Assembly (NCBI RefSeq): GCF_002311515.1
Contig: NZ_DCAO01000044.1
Coordinates: 146,975-169,279, forward strand
Reading direction: 5' to 3'
DNA from: Thalassospira sp. UBA1131
GTDB taxonomy: Bacteria; Pseudomonadota; Alphaproteobacteria; Rhodospirillales; Thalassospiraceae
DNA length: 22,305 nt
The notes below the pieces were generated by a model, which had not been told where the DNA came from, did not search any database, and saw only the letters and a program-made list of their open reading frames with translations. Numbering within the stretch: position 1 is the first letter of the stretch; the number at the start of each line of letters is the position of its first letter. Below, piece after piece: positions 1 through 7,102 of the stretch. The position numbers and the translations under genes were made by a program.

Positions 1-825
1 ATTCCGGCTGTTGATTACCTGATGAGCGAAGATGGCGGCTCTGCCGAGCGTATCGTTCTTCTGGGTACTGACTATGTTTATCCGCGTACCACCAACAAGA
101 TCCTGCGTTCATACCTGAACGGCAAGGGTATCTCCGATGAAGACATCATGGAGAACTACACCCCGTTCGGTCATTCTGATTGGCAGTCGATCGTTGCTGA
201 CGTGAAAGCATTCGCATCTGCTGGCAAGAAAACCGCCGTGGTTTCGACCATTAACGGTGACGCGAACGTTCCGTTCTACAAGGAACTGGCAAACCAGGGC
301 ATCAAAGCTGAAGACATTCCGGTTGTTGCCTTCTCGGTTGGTGAAGAAGAACTGGCTGGTATCGATACAGCACCGCTGGTTGGTCACCTTGCTGCCTGGA
401 ACTACTTCCAGTCGGTTGAGTCTGATGCCAACACGGCCTTCATCGAAAAATGGCACGCCTTCATCGGTGATGAGTCGCGCGTAACCAACGACCCGATGGA
501 AGCAACCTATATCGGCTTTAACATGTGGAAACAGGCTGTCGAGCAGGCTGGCACCACCGATGTTGATGCGGTTCGTCAGGCAATGTATGGCCAGGAAGTT
601 GCAAACCTGACCGGCGGTACCGCTGTGATGAACACCAACCATCACCTGTCCAAGCCGGTTCTGATCGGCGAAGTCCAGGATGATGGCCAGTTTGACATCG
701 TTTGGGAGACCGAAGGCACCGTCGTTGGCGACGCATGGTCGGACTTCCTGCCTGAAAGCGCAAAGCTGACCGCCGACTGGACCTATCCGTGGGTCTGCGG
801 CAACTGTGAAAAACCGATGTACTAA
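1..825 (+). CDS. urtA: UrtA, urea ABC transporter periplasmic substrate-binding protein (5' end missing)
   Basis: This is the C-terminal part (about 274 residues) of the urea-binding protein of the UrtABCDE importer. The reading frame is open to the first base of the window, so the start and signal peptide lie outside it; UrtA is usually a little over 400 residues, so roughly a third is missing. The visible part is a type I periplasmic-binding fold of the Leu/Ile/Val and amide group, with stretches such as GTDYVYPRTTN, AFSVGEEEL and ATYIGFNMWKQAVEQAG. These are typical of UrtA and of amide-binding relatives such as AmiC. The identity is fixed by the neighbours, since urtB, urtC, urtD and urtE follow in order and urease genes come after them. 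In the cell it would capture urea in the periplasm and deliver it to UrtB and UrtC. Confidence 0.95.
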   Translation: MPAVDYLMSEDGGSAERIVLLGTDYVYPRTTNKILRSYLNGKGISDEDIMENYTPFGHSDWQSIVADVKAFASAGKKTAVVSTINGDANVPFYKELANQGIKAEDIPVVAFSVGEEELAGIDTAPLVGHLAAWNYFQSVESDANTAFIEKWHAFIGDESRVTNDPMEATYIGFNMWKQAVEQAGTTDVDAVRQAMYGQEVANLTGGTAVMNTNHHLSKPVLIGEVQDDGQFDIVWETEGTVVGDAWSDFLPESAKLTADWTYPWVCGNCEKPMY

Positions 826-838
826 TTGGTTTCGGATG

Positions 839-864
839 GGCCGGTCGTGGCAACGCGACCGGCC
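839..864 (+). terminator. Hairpin in the urtA-urtB gap, probable partial terminator or mRNA stabiliser
   Basis: A perfect 9-bp inverted repeat (GGCCGGTCG at 839-847, CGACCGGCC at 856-864) with an 8-base loop starts 14 bases after the urtA stop. The sequence after it, TGTTCATTTTC, is only mildly T-rich, so it looks like a leaky terminator or a 3'-end stabiliser rather than a full stop. Binding-protein genes of ABC operons often carry such a structure so that more binding protein than permease is made; applying that here is inference. Confidence 0.65.
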
Positions 865-951
865 TGTTCATTTTCAACGCAATCAGCAACTGCCTGCTGT
901 CCGCGTTTTCTTTATCCAATTTTCCATATTGAATTCAAAGGTTTGGTGATC

Positions 952-2655
952 ATGCGCAATGACATGTTTTCAGTGCTGCGCCGTTCTCCGTTCTCATTGG
1001 CCAAAACGCGTGACGTCGCCCTTCGACTGGGTGCCTTGATCGCGTGTCTGGCCCTGCTTGTGATCGCAATACCCAATAGCGCACAGGCATTTAGCGACGA
1101 AGAACTGCGAAACATCGCCGAACAGTTAAATGATAAAAGTGCGACCAAAAAGGTCGCTGTGATCGAGGAAATGGCAGCGGACGGTGATCCGCGTGTCGCC
1201 CCGATCCTTAAGGCCATGCTTGATGGTGACCTTTATGTCCGTGACAGCGACGAGCATGTTGTCATCGCCACCAAAAAGGGCAAGGTCTTTACCCATATCG
1301 ACATCGTCAGCGGCGAAGAAGTCGGTGAAAGTTCATCCAAGGAACTCTCCAAGATCAAGATCAACAACCGTCTGCGGGGTGCGCTGCGCGATGCGTTGGC
1401 GACACTGAACCTGTTCAGCCCGGATCTCAATATCCGAAGTGCTGCGGTCGAACAGATCATGGATGCCCGTGATCCGGCGATGTTGCCATTGCTTCTGCGC
1501 GCGATTGACCGTGAAGAGGATGAAACGCTTCTGGCACGCATGGAACTGGCGCAGGCCACCATGGCGCTGGCCGCCGGTGAAACCACCGAAGAACGCCTAA
1601 GCGCGATTGATGTTCTGGCCAGTGAAACCACGCCGCAAATCCGTGCGGTGCTGTCGCAATTTGTCGCCAGTGCCGAGGCGGAGGGTTACGAGCCCGAAGT
1701 GGTTGCCGCCGCCCAGGATGCGCTTGCATCCGTCGAGGGTCGCCTGTCGACCTGGCAGACGATTGGGGATGTCTATCGCGGTATCAGTCTGGGGTCGGTT
1801 TTGTTGCTGGCGGCGGTTGGTCTTGCCATCACCTTTGGCGTGATGGGCGTGATCAACATGGCGCATGGCGAAATGATTATGATCGGCGCCTATACCACCT
1901 TTATGGTGCAGCAGGCGCTGGGATCATTTTTGCCATCCGGGTCGGCTTGGTCGCTGGCGATTTCAGTACCCGCGGCGTTTCTTGTCGCTGGTGCGGTCGG
2001 GGTTGTGATCGAACGGTCCGTGATCCGTTTCCTTTATGGTCGGCCGCTTGAAACGCTGCTTGCGACATGGGGTGTCAGCCTTGTCTTGCAGCAGGCGATC
2101 CGAACGATTTTCGGCGCGACCAACCAGCAGGTCACCGCACCTGACTTCATGAGTGGCGCAATTGAATTTTCGACCGGTCTGGTTCTGACCTATAACCGGC
2201 TGTGGATCATTTTGTTTAGCATCATCGTGGTTGCGGGTATTGCAGCCGTGCTGCGTTATACCGCGTTTGGTTTGCAGATGCGTGCCGTTACCCAGAACCG
2301 GCGTATGGCCGGATCGGTGGGTATTCGCACCGGTTATGTCGATGCGCTGACCTTTGGTTTGGGGTCGGGGATTGCAGGCATCGCCGGTGTCGCGCTCAGC
2401 CAGATTTCGAATGTCAGCCCGAACCTTGGTCAGACTTACATTATCGACAGTTTCATGGTCGTCGTGTTTGGCGGGGTCGGGAACCTTTGGGGCACGGTGC
2501 TGGGGGCATTCAGCCTTGGCATTGTGAACAAGTTCCTTGAGCCGATGGCAGGTGCCGTTTTGGCCAAGATCTTTGTCCTGATTGCGCTGATCCTGTTTAT
2601 CCAGAAACGACCCAAGGGGCTGTTTGCCCTTAAAGGTCGCGCGGTGGAGGCCTGA
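952..2655 (+). CDS. urtB: UrtB, urea ABC transporter permease with periplasmic N-terminal extension
   Basis: UrtB is one of the two inner-membrane permeases of the urea importer. I chose the ATG at 952 (567 residues): AAAGG lies 10 bases upstream, and it is followed by a good signal peptide (basic start, hydrophobic run ALIACLALLVIAI, then SAQA). The frame is open upstream to 826, but that part crosses the urtA-urtB hairpin and is not protein-like. After the signal peptide comes a hydrophilic, alanine-rich, helical region to about residue 266, probably periplasmic and HEAT-like. A LivH-type permease with several membrane segments follows, including the motif GVMGVINMAHGEM. Proteobacterial UrtB proteins often carry such an extension, whose job is not well defined. 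urtC starts 3 bases after the stop, so translation is probably coupled. Confidence 0.95.
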   Translation: MRNDMFSVLRRSPFSLAKTRDVALRLGALIACLALLVIAIPNSAQAFSDEELRNIAEQLNDKSATKKVAVIEEMAADGDPRVAPILKAMLDGDLYVRDSDEHVVIATKKGKVFTHIDIVSGEEVGESSSKELSKIKINNRLRGALRDALATLNLFSPDLNIRSAAVEQIMDARDPAMLPLLLRAIDREEDETLLARMELAQATMALAAGETTEERLSAIDVLASETTPQIRAVLSQFVASAEAEGYEPEVVAAAQDALASVEGRLSTWQTIGDVYRGISLGSVLLLAAVGLAITFGVMGVINMAHGEMIMIGAYTTFMVQQALGSFLPSGSAWSLAISVPAAFLVAGAVGVVIERSVIRFLYGRPLETLLATWGVSLVLQQAIRTIFGATNQQVTAPDFMSGAIEFSTGLVLTYNRLWIILFSIIVVAGIAAVLRYTAFGLQMRAVTQNRRMAGSVGIRTGYVDALTFGLGSGIAGIAGVALSQISNVSPNLGQTYIIDSFMVVVFGGVGNLWGTVLGAFSLGIVNKFLEPMAGAVLAKIFVLIALILFIQKRPKGLFALKGRAVEA

Positions 2656-2658
2656 TCC

Positions 2659-3834
2659 ATGACCGATTATCGTCAAAAGTACCAAATGACACCGGTTATT
2701 GGCTGGCTGTTGAAAGACCGCGGCGGGATGATCCTTTTGGGTATCCTAATTGCGGCCGCCATTCTGGTGCCGGCAAGCAATTTGTTGTTGCCCGAAAGCT
2801 CAGCCTTCCATGTACCGACCTGGATGGTCAGCCTGCTGGGCAAATATCTTTGCTATGCGCTGCTGGCACTAAGTGTTGACCTGATCTGGGGGTTCTGCGG
2901 GATTTTGTCACTGGGCCACGGGGCGTTCTTTGCGCTTGGTGGGTATGCCATGGGCATGTATCTGATGCGTCAGATCGGTGATCGTGGCGTTTATGGTGAT
3001 CCGATCCTGCCGGACTTCATGGTCTTCCTGAACTGGCAGGAATTGCCATGGTACTGGTATGGCTTTGACATGTTCTGGTTCGCCATTGTCATGGCGATGT
3101 TCGTGCCGGGGCTTCTGGCCTTTGTGTTTGGCTTCCTCGCCTTCCGCTCGCGCGTGACCGGTGTGTATCTTTCGATCATCACGCAGGCCATGACCTATGC
3201 GTTGCTGCTGGCCTTCTTCCGCAACGATATGGGCTTTGGTGGCAATAACGGCCTGACCGATTTCAAGGATCTGCTGGGCTATTCATTGCAATCGGATGGC
3301 ACAAGGGCAGGCTTGTTTGTCGCGTCCTGTGTGTTTCTTGGCATTTGTTATACGGTGGCGCGTGGCATTACCCAGTCGCGTCTGGGCAAGGTGCTGATTG
3401 CCATTCGCGATGCCGAAAGCCGGGTGCGTTTCACCGGCTACCGGGTTGAATATTACAAGCTGTTCGTCTTTACCGTTTCGGCCGTCATGGCCGGCATCGC
3501 TGGCGCACTTTATGTGCCGCAGGTCGGCATCATCAACCCCGGCGAATTTGCCCCGGCCCTTTCGATTGAAATCGTTATCTGGGTTGCGGTTGGCGGGCGC
3601 GGCACGCTTTATGGGGCGGTGCTTGGCGCGTTTATCGTCAACTATGCCAAGACCTTCTTTACCGGGGCGATGCCGGATTTCTGGCTGTTCTTCCTGGGCG
3701 GGTTGTTCATTGCGGTGACCCTGTTCCTGCCAAAAGGTGTGATCGGGGCGGTGCCGGCATTCGGATCGGCAGATCGACAATCATTGTTCACGACCTGGCG
3801 TAAACGACGCGCAAATGAAGGAGGCAAGGCATGA
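2659..3834 (+). CDS. urtC: UrtC, urea ABC transporter permease
   Basis: This is the second inner-membrane permease of the urea importer, 391 residues, of the LivM type. Hydrophobic segments run along the whole chain. Family-typical stretches include YALLALSVDLIWGFCGILSLGHGAFF in the first third and IVIWVAVGGRGTLYGAVLGA near the end. The length is normal for UrtC. The ATG at 2659 lies 3 bases after the urtB stop, with GTGGAGG upstream inside urtB as ribosome binding site. The gene overlaps urtD by four bases (ATGA), so urtB, urtC and urtD are almost certainly one transcript. UrtC is expected to pair with UrtB in the membrane and be driven by UrtD and UrtE. Confidence 0.96.
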   Translation: MTDYRQKYQMTPVIGWLLKDRGGMILLGILIAAAILVPASNLLLPESSAFHVPTWMVSLLGKYLCYALLALSVDLIWGFCGILSLGHGAFFALGGYAMGMYLMRQIGDRGVYGDPILPDFMVFLNWQELPWYWYGFDMFWFAIVMAMFVPGLLAFVFGFLAFRSRVTGVYLSIITQAMTYALLLAFFRNDMGFGGNNGLTDFKDLLGYSLQSDGTRAGLFVASCVFLGICYTVARGITQSRLGKVLIAIRDAESRVRFTGYRVEYYKLFVFTVSAVMAGIAGALYVPQVGIINPGEFAPALSIEIVIWVAVGGRGTLYGAVLGAFIVNYAKTFFTGAMPDFWLFFLGGLFIAVTLFLPKGVIGAVPAFGSADRQSLFTTWRKRRANEGGKA

Positions 3835-4631
3835 GCGAAGCAGCCGCCATTCAAAAGAATGCCTCGGACGAGGAACAGGTCAAATCCGCGCGGTCGGAAA
3901 CCATCCTTTATGTCGACGGCGTGTCGGTGACCTTTGACGGGTTCCGCGCACTCAATAACCTGTCCTTCTATGTCGAGCCGGGTGAACTCCGCGCCATCAT
4001 CGGCCCAAACGGGGCGGGCAAGACAACCATGATGGATATCATCACCGGCAAAACCCGACCTGATACCGGTGATGTCCTGTTTAAAAGCGAGATTGATCTG
4101 ACCAAGCTGGACGAGGCCGAGATTGCCAATCTGGGCATCGGCCGCAAGTTCCAGAAGCCGACGGTGTTTGAAAGCCATACGGTGTTCGACAACCTGCTTT
4201 TGGCGTGTTCGGGCGGGCGCGGCGTGTTTCAGGCCCTGTTCCATCGCCTTTCTGATGCGGAAAAGATCAAGATCGAAAAGACGCTTGTCACCATCATGCT
4301 CGAAGACAAGCGCGATGAAATGGCTGCCAACCTTTCGCACGGGCAGAAGCAGTGGCTGGAAATCGGCATGCTGTTGATGCAGGAGCCCGAACTTCTTCTG
4401 GTGGATGAGCCGGTTGCAGGGATGACCGATTCCGAGACCGAGGAAACGGCAAAACTTTTACGGTCGATTTCCAAGGAATACTCGGTCGTGGTGGTTGAGC
4501 ATGACATGGAATTCGTCCGCGACCTTGATTGCAAGGTGACTGTTCTGCACGAAGGATCGGTTCTGGCCGAAGGGCGCCTTGATCACGTGCAGAAAGACCC
4601 GCGGGTCATTGAAGTCTATCTGGGACGCTAG
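3831..4631 (+). CDS. urtD: UrtD, urea ABC transporter ATPase
   Basis: UrtD is one of the two cytoplasmic ATPases of the urea importer, of the LivG type, 266 residues. Visible motifs are Walker A GPNGAGKT (58-65), the signature LSHGQ (168-172, with H instead of the commonest G, as is usual in UrtD), Walker B LLLVDEP (188-194) and the switch histidine in VVEHD (His224). The first 25 residues are a charged extension before the ABC core, also common in UrtD. The start ATG overlaps the urtC stop and has a very strong ribosome binding site, GGAGG at 3820-3824. urtE follows 12 bases after the stop. Confidence 0.97.
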   Translation: MSEAAAIQKNASDEEQVKSARSETILYVDGVSVTFDGFRALNNLSFYVEPGELRAIIGPNGAGKTTMMDIITGKTRPDTGDVLFKSEIDLTKLDEAEIANLGIGRKFQKPTVFESHTVFDNLLLACSGGRGVFQALFHRLSDAEKIKIEKTLVTIMLEDKRDEMAANLSHGQKQWLEIGMLLMQEPELLLVDEPVAGMTDSETEETAKLLRSISKEYSVVVVEHDMEFVRDLDCKVTVLHEGSVLAEGRLDHVQKDPRVIEVYLGR

Positions 4632-4643
4632 GGGAAAACTGTC

Positions 4644-5339
4644 ATGCTTGATGTCAGCAATATTGATCTGTTCTATGGCGCGTCCCATGCGTTGCGCAAG
4701 GTGTCGCTGAGTGCTGAAACCGGTAAGGTGACCGCGGTTCTGGGCCGTAACGGGGTTGGCAAAACATCCCTGATGCGGGCGGTTGTTGGTCAGCACCCGA
4801 TAACGGAAGGCAACATCAAATGGGAAGGCAAGGATATCTCGCGCGATCCGTCTTATCGTCGTTCGGCCAATGGCATCGCGATTGTCCCGCAGGGGCGTGA
4901 GATTTTCCCGCTTCTGACGGTGAAGGAAAATCTTGAGACGGGCTTTGCCGCACTCCCGCGTGCCCTGCGTCATATCCCTGACGAGATTTTCGAACTGTTC
5001 CCGGTGCTGCGCGACATGCTGGGCCGTCGCGGTGGTGACCTTTCGGGTGGGCAGCAACAGCAGTTGGCCATCGGGCGGGCACTTGTCACCCGACCACGGT
5101 TGCTGGTGCTGGATGAACCGACCGAGGGCATTCAGCCATCGATCATCAAGGACATTCAGCGCGTCATCAAACAGCTGGCCGATCGCGGTGATATGGCGAT
5201 CTTGCTGGTCGAGCAGTACTTTGAATTCGCCCACGAACTGGCCGACGAGATTGTCGTGCTTGAACGTGGCGAGGTTGTTTTGTCGGGCGCAAAGGAAACA
5301 CTCGATCGTGAAAAAGTCCGTGCCTATCTGACTGTTTGA
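4644..5339 (+). CDS. urtE: UrtE, urea ABC transporter ATPase
   Basis: UrtE is the second ATPase of the urea importer, of the LivF type, 231 residues and normal in length. Visible motifs are Walker A GRNGVGKT (34-41), the Q-loop region VPQGREIFPLLTV (81-93), the signature LSGGQQQQLAIGRAL (133-147), Walker B LLVLDEPTEGIQP (153-165) and the end of the catalytic core LLVEQ (187-191), where the usual switch histidine is Q as in other LivF-type proteins. GGGGAAAA upstream gives the ribosome binding site. It is the last urt gene, and the next gene, ureD, starts 161 bp later behind its own likely promoter. Confidence 0.97.
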   Translation: MLDVSNIDLFYGASHALRKVSLSAETGKVTAVLGRNGVGKTSLMRAVVGQHPITEGNIKWEGKDISRDPSYRRSANGIAIVPQGREIFPLLTVKENLETGFAALPRALRHIPDEIFELFPVLRDMLGRRGGDLSGGQQQQLAIGRALVTRPRLLVLDEPTEGIQPSIIKDIQRVIKQLADRGDMAILLVEQYFEFAHELADEIVVLERGEVVLSGAKETLDREKVRAYLTV

Positions 5340-5381
5340 TCGGCATTTGCCAAAATTTTGCGCAAACGGTGTGCCGCCAAT

Positions 5382-5435
5382 CGGGCCAAATACCGCCAAA
5401 CTCCCTGTATCGGCAGGGTGTTGGTGGTTGGCCCG
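5382..5435 (+). other. Long near-perfect hairpin between urtE and ureD
   Basis: A 54-base stem-loop with 20 base pairs. The outer stem CGGGCCAA (5382-5389) pairs with TTGGCCCG (5428-5435). A bulge ATA follows, then CCGCCAA (5393-5399) pairs with TTGGTGG (5421-5427, one G-T pair). A small internal loop leads to CCCTG (5403-5407) pairing with CAGGG (5414-5418) around the loop TATCGG. No T-run follows. It starts 43 bases after the urtE stop, so it would form the 3' end of the urt mRNA. Its distal arm overlaps the -24 box of the sigma-54 promoter. Confidence 0.7.
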
Positions 5436-5444
5436 CATCTTGCT
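5428..5444 (+). promoter_or_regulatory. Sigma-54 (RpoN) -24/-12 promoter for the urease genes
   Basis: TTGGCCCGCATCTTGCT matches the sigma-54 consensus YTGGCACG-N4-TTGCW at every defined position except one (C for A after TGGC). GG (5430-5431) and GC (5442-5443) have the required spacing. The predicted transcription start is near 5455, giving a leader of about 46 bases to the GTG of ureD. Sigma-54 promoters of nitrogen genes are normally driven by NtrC. I did not see a convincing NtrC palindrome upstream, so the activator is inferred. Confidence 0.72.
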
Positions 5445-5500
5445 GTGAGGACCCTTGGTATTAAGGTCCCGCCAGTGGGCCGCATTAATCAGGTGACTTT

Positions 5501-6433
5501 GTGCAGCTTCGCAAACTTGAACCGACAACATCCGCAATTCCGAATGCGGAGATGGAAACGCCAGTAACGCCCGCCGGCATCATTACCGATGGCCGGGCCG
5601 AGGTGACGTTTCGCCAGGGCACGGGTGCAGCACATCAGGGCGGACACGCAGCCCTTGATCATCTTTATTACCGTGACCCGATGAAGATCCTGTTCCCGCG
5701 CCCGGTTGCGGGGGATTTGGCGACGGCTGTTCTGGTGACCACGTCGGGCGGGATGGTCGGTGGCGATAAGCTGGCCTTTGCCGGCAAGGTGGAGGCGGGC
5801 GCATCCGCCCTGTTTACCGCGCAGGCAGCAGAAAAGATTTACCGGTCGGTCGGGCCGGATTGCGAGATGTCGGTTGATCTGGATGTTGCCGATGGTGGCT
5901 GGCTTGAATGGTTGCCCCATGAAAGCATCCTGTTTGATCAGGCCCGGCTGAAACGCAAAACCACCGTGCGTGCATCTGGCAGCGGCATGGTGATGGCTGG
6001 CGAGATGATGGTGTTTGGCCGCCTTGCCCGCGGTGAAGTGTTTACCACGGGGCTCGCGCGTGACGCATGGGATGTCTCGATTGAGGGACGTCCGATTTGG
6101 CGCGATGCGCTGCATCTGGAAGGCGATGTGTTGCGCATGCTTGATCATGCGGCGGCCTTTGACGGTGCACGCGCCAATGCGACAGCCATTCTGGTCGGGC
6201 AGGGCGCGGAAGATCAGCTGGAGGCCGCGCGCGACTGTCTGGCGCAGGCATCTGAGGGGCTTGAGGCGCGCGATGCGTTGTGTGCCGCGACCGCGATGAA
6301 GGGAATTGTGATTGCCCGTTTCATGGCGCGCGATCCGATGAAATTGCGCCGGGTCTATGGCGCGTGGTGGAAAACATTCCGCCATCAAACAAGGGGGCTT
6401 CCCGCACGCTTGCCGCGTTTGTGGGAGATTTAA
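5501..6433 (+). CDS. ureD: UreD, urease accessory protein
   Basis: UreD is the scaffold that binds the urease apoprotein with UreF and UreG while nickel is inserted. Family marks are WLPHESILFDQA (after about residue 125), the conserved FGRLARGE and RDAWDVSIEGRPIWRDAL. The length is 310 residues from a GTG at 5501, preceded by AGGTGA at 5491-5496. An ATG at 5552, 293 residues, is an alternative, because the first 17 residues are not conserved-looking and the spacing of the upstream site is short. It is the first gene of the urease operon, and ureA follows after 26 bases. Confidence 0.94.
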   Translation: MQLRKLEPTTSAIPNAEMETPVTPAGIITDGRAEVTFRQGTGAAHQGGHAALDHLYYRDPMKILFPRPVAGDLATAVLVTTSGGMVGGDKLAFAGKVEAGASALFTAQAAEKIYRSVGPDCEMSVDLDVADGGWLEWLPHESILFDQARLKRKTTVRASGSGMVMAGEMMVFGRLARGEVFTTGLARDAWDVSIEGRPIWRDALHLEGDVLRMLDHAAAFDGARANATAILVGQGAEDQLEAARDCLAQASEGLEARDALCAATAMKGIVIARFMARDPMKLRRVYGAWWKTFRHQTRGLPARLPRLWEI

Positions 6434-6459
6434 AAAATGAAGCCAAGGAGTAGGCAGGC

Positions 6460-6762
6460 ATGAATCTGACGCCACGCGAAAAGGACAAACTGCTGGTCTC
6501 GGTCGCCGCCATGGTGGCGCGCAATCGCCTTGCACGGGGGGTGAAGCTTAATTACCCCGAAGCGATCGCGATCATCACCGACTATGTCGTTGAAGGCGCG
6601 CGCGATGGCAAATCTGTTGCCGATCTGATGCGCGACGGGGCGACCGTGATCACGCGCGATCAGGTAATGGATGGCATTGCCGAAATGATCCACGAAATTC
6701 AGGTCGAAGCGACCTTCCCGGACGGGACGAAGCTTGTGACCGTTCACGAACCAATCCGTTAA
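6460..6762 (+). CDS. ureA: UreA, urease gamma subunit
   Basis: This is the small gamma subunit of urease, 100 residues, the standard length. The sequence starts MNLTPREKDKLLVS and contains the family-typical RLARGVKLNYPEAIA and GTKLVTVHEPI at the end. AAGGAG at 6445-6450 is well placed before the ATG. Separate ureA and ureB genes are the usual bacterial arrangement, as opposed to the fused form in Helicobacter. The protein forms the (UreABC)3 trimer with UreB and UreC in the cytoplasm. Confidence 0.98.
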   Translation: MNLTPREKDKLLVSVAAMVARNRLARGVKLNYPEAIAIITDYVVEGARDGKSVADLMRDGATVITRDQVMDGIAEMIHEIQVEATFPDGTKLVTVHEPIR

Positions 6763-6779
6763 GGAAAGAGGAGCGCGTT

Positions 6780-7085
6780 ATGATTCCAGGTGAAATCATT
6801 ACCAAGGAAGGCAGCCTCATCCTGAACGAGGGGCGTGAAACCAAAACCATCACCGTTGCCAATACCGGTGACCGTCCGGTGCAGGTGGGGTCGCACTATC
6901 ATTTCTATGAAACCAATCCGGGCCTTGATTTTGACCGCGAAGCCGCCCGTGGCTTCCGCCTTGATATCCCGGCTGGGACCGCTGTTCGTTTCGAGCCGGG
7001 CCAGTCGCGAGAAGTCAATCTGGTGAAATATGCCGGAACCGGCACGGTCTATGGCTTTAACGCCAAAATCAACGGCAAGCTTTAA
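6780..7085 (+). CDS. ureB: UreB, urease beta subunit
   Basis: This is the beta subunit of urease, 101 residues, the standard length. It begins MIPGEIITKEGSLILNEGRE and contains NTGDRPVQVGSHYHFYETN and GFRLDIPAGTAVRFEPGQ, all characteristic of UreB. GGAAAGAGGAG upstream is the ribosome binding site, and the gene lies 17 bases after ureA and 17 bases before ureC. It is structural and has no catalytic residues. Confidence 0.98.
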   Translation: MIPGEIITKEGSLILNEGRETKTITVANTGDRPVQVGSHYHFYETNPGLDFDREAARGFRLDIPAGTAVRFEPGQSREVNLVKYAGTGTVYGFNAKINGKL

Positions 7086-7102
7086 GCGGGGGGATGGAAT
7101 AA

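Noticed and set aside
826..951. N-terminal extension of UrtB from a TTG at 826
   Set aside because: It would run through the urtA-urtB hairpin and place 42 unrelated residues before the signal peptide. The ATG at 952 has a ribosome binding site.
5346..5374. NtrC site upstream of the urease promoter
   Set aside because: CAAAATTTTG is a palindrome and GCGC...GTGTGC is a loose dyad, but neither fits GCACYA-N5-TRGTGC well enough to call.
4458..5537. Long open frame on the - strand opposite urtE (359 codons)
   Set aside because: It lies antisense to a gene with all ABC motifs, has no family-like sequence and no ribosome binding site. It reflects the GC-biased third codon positions of urtE.
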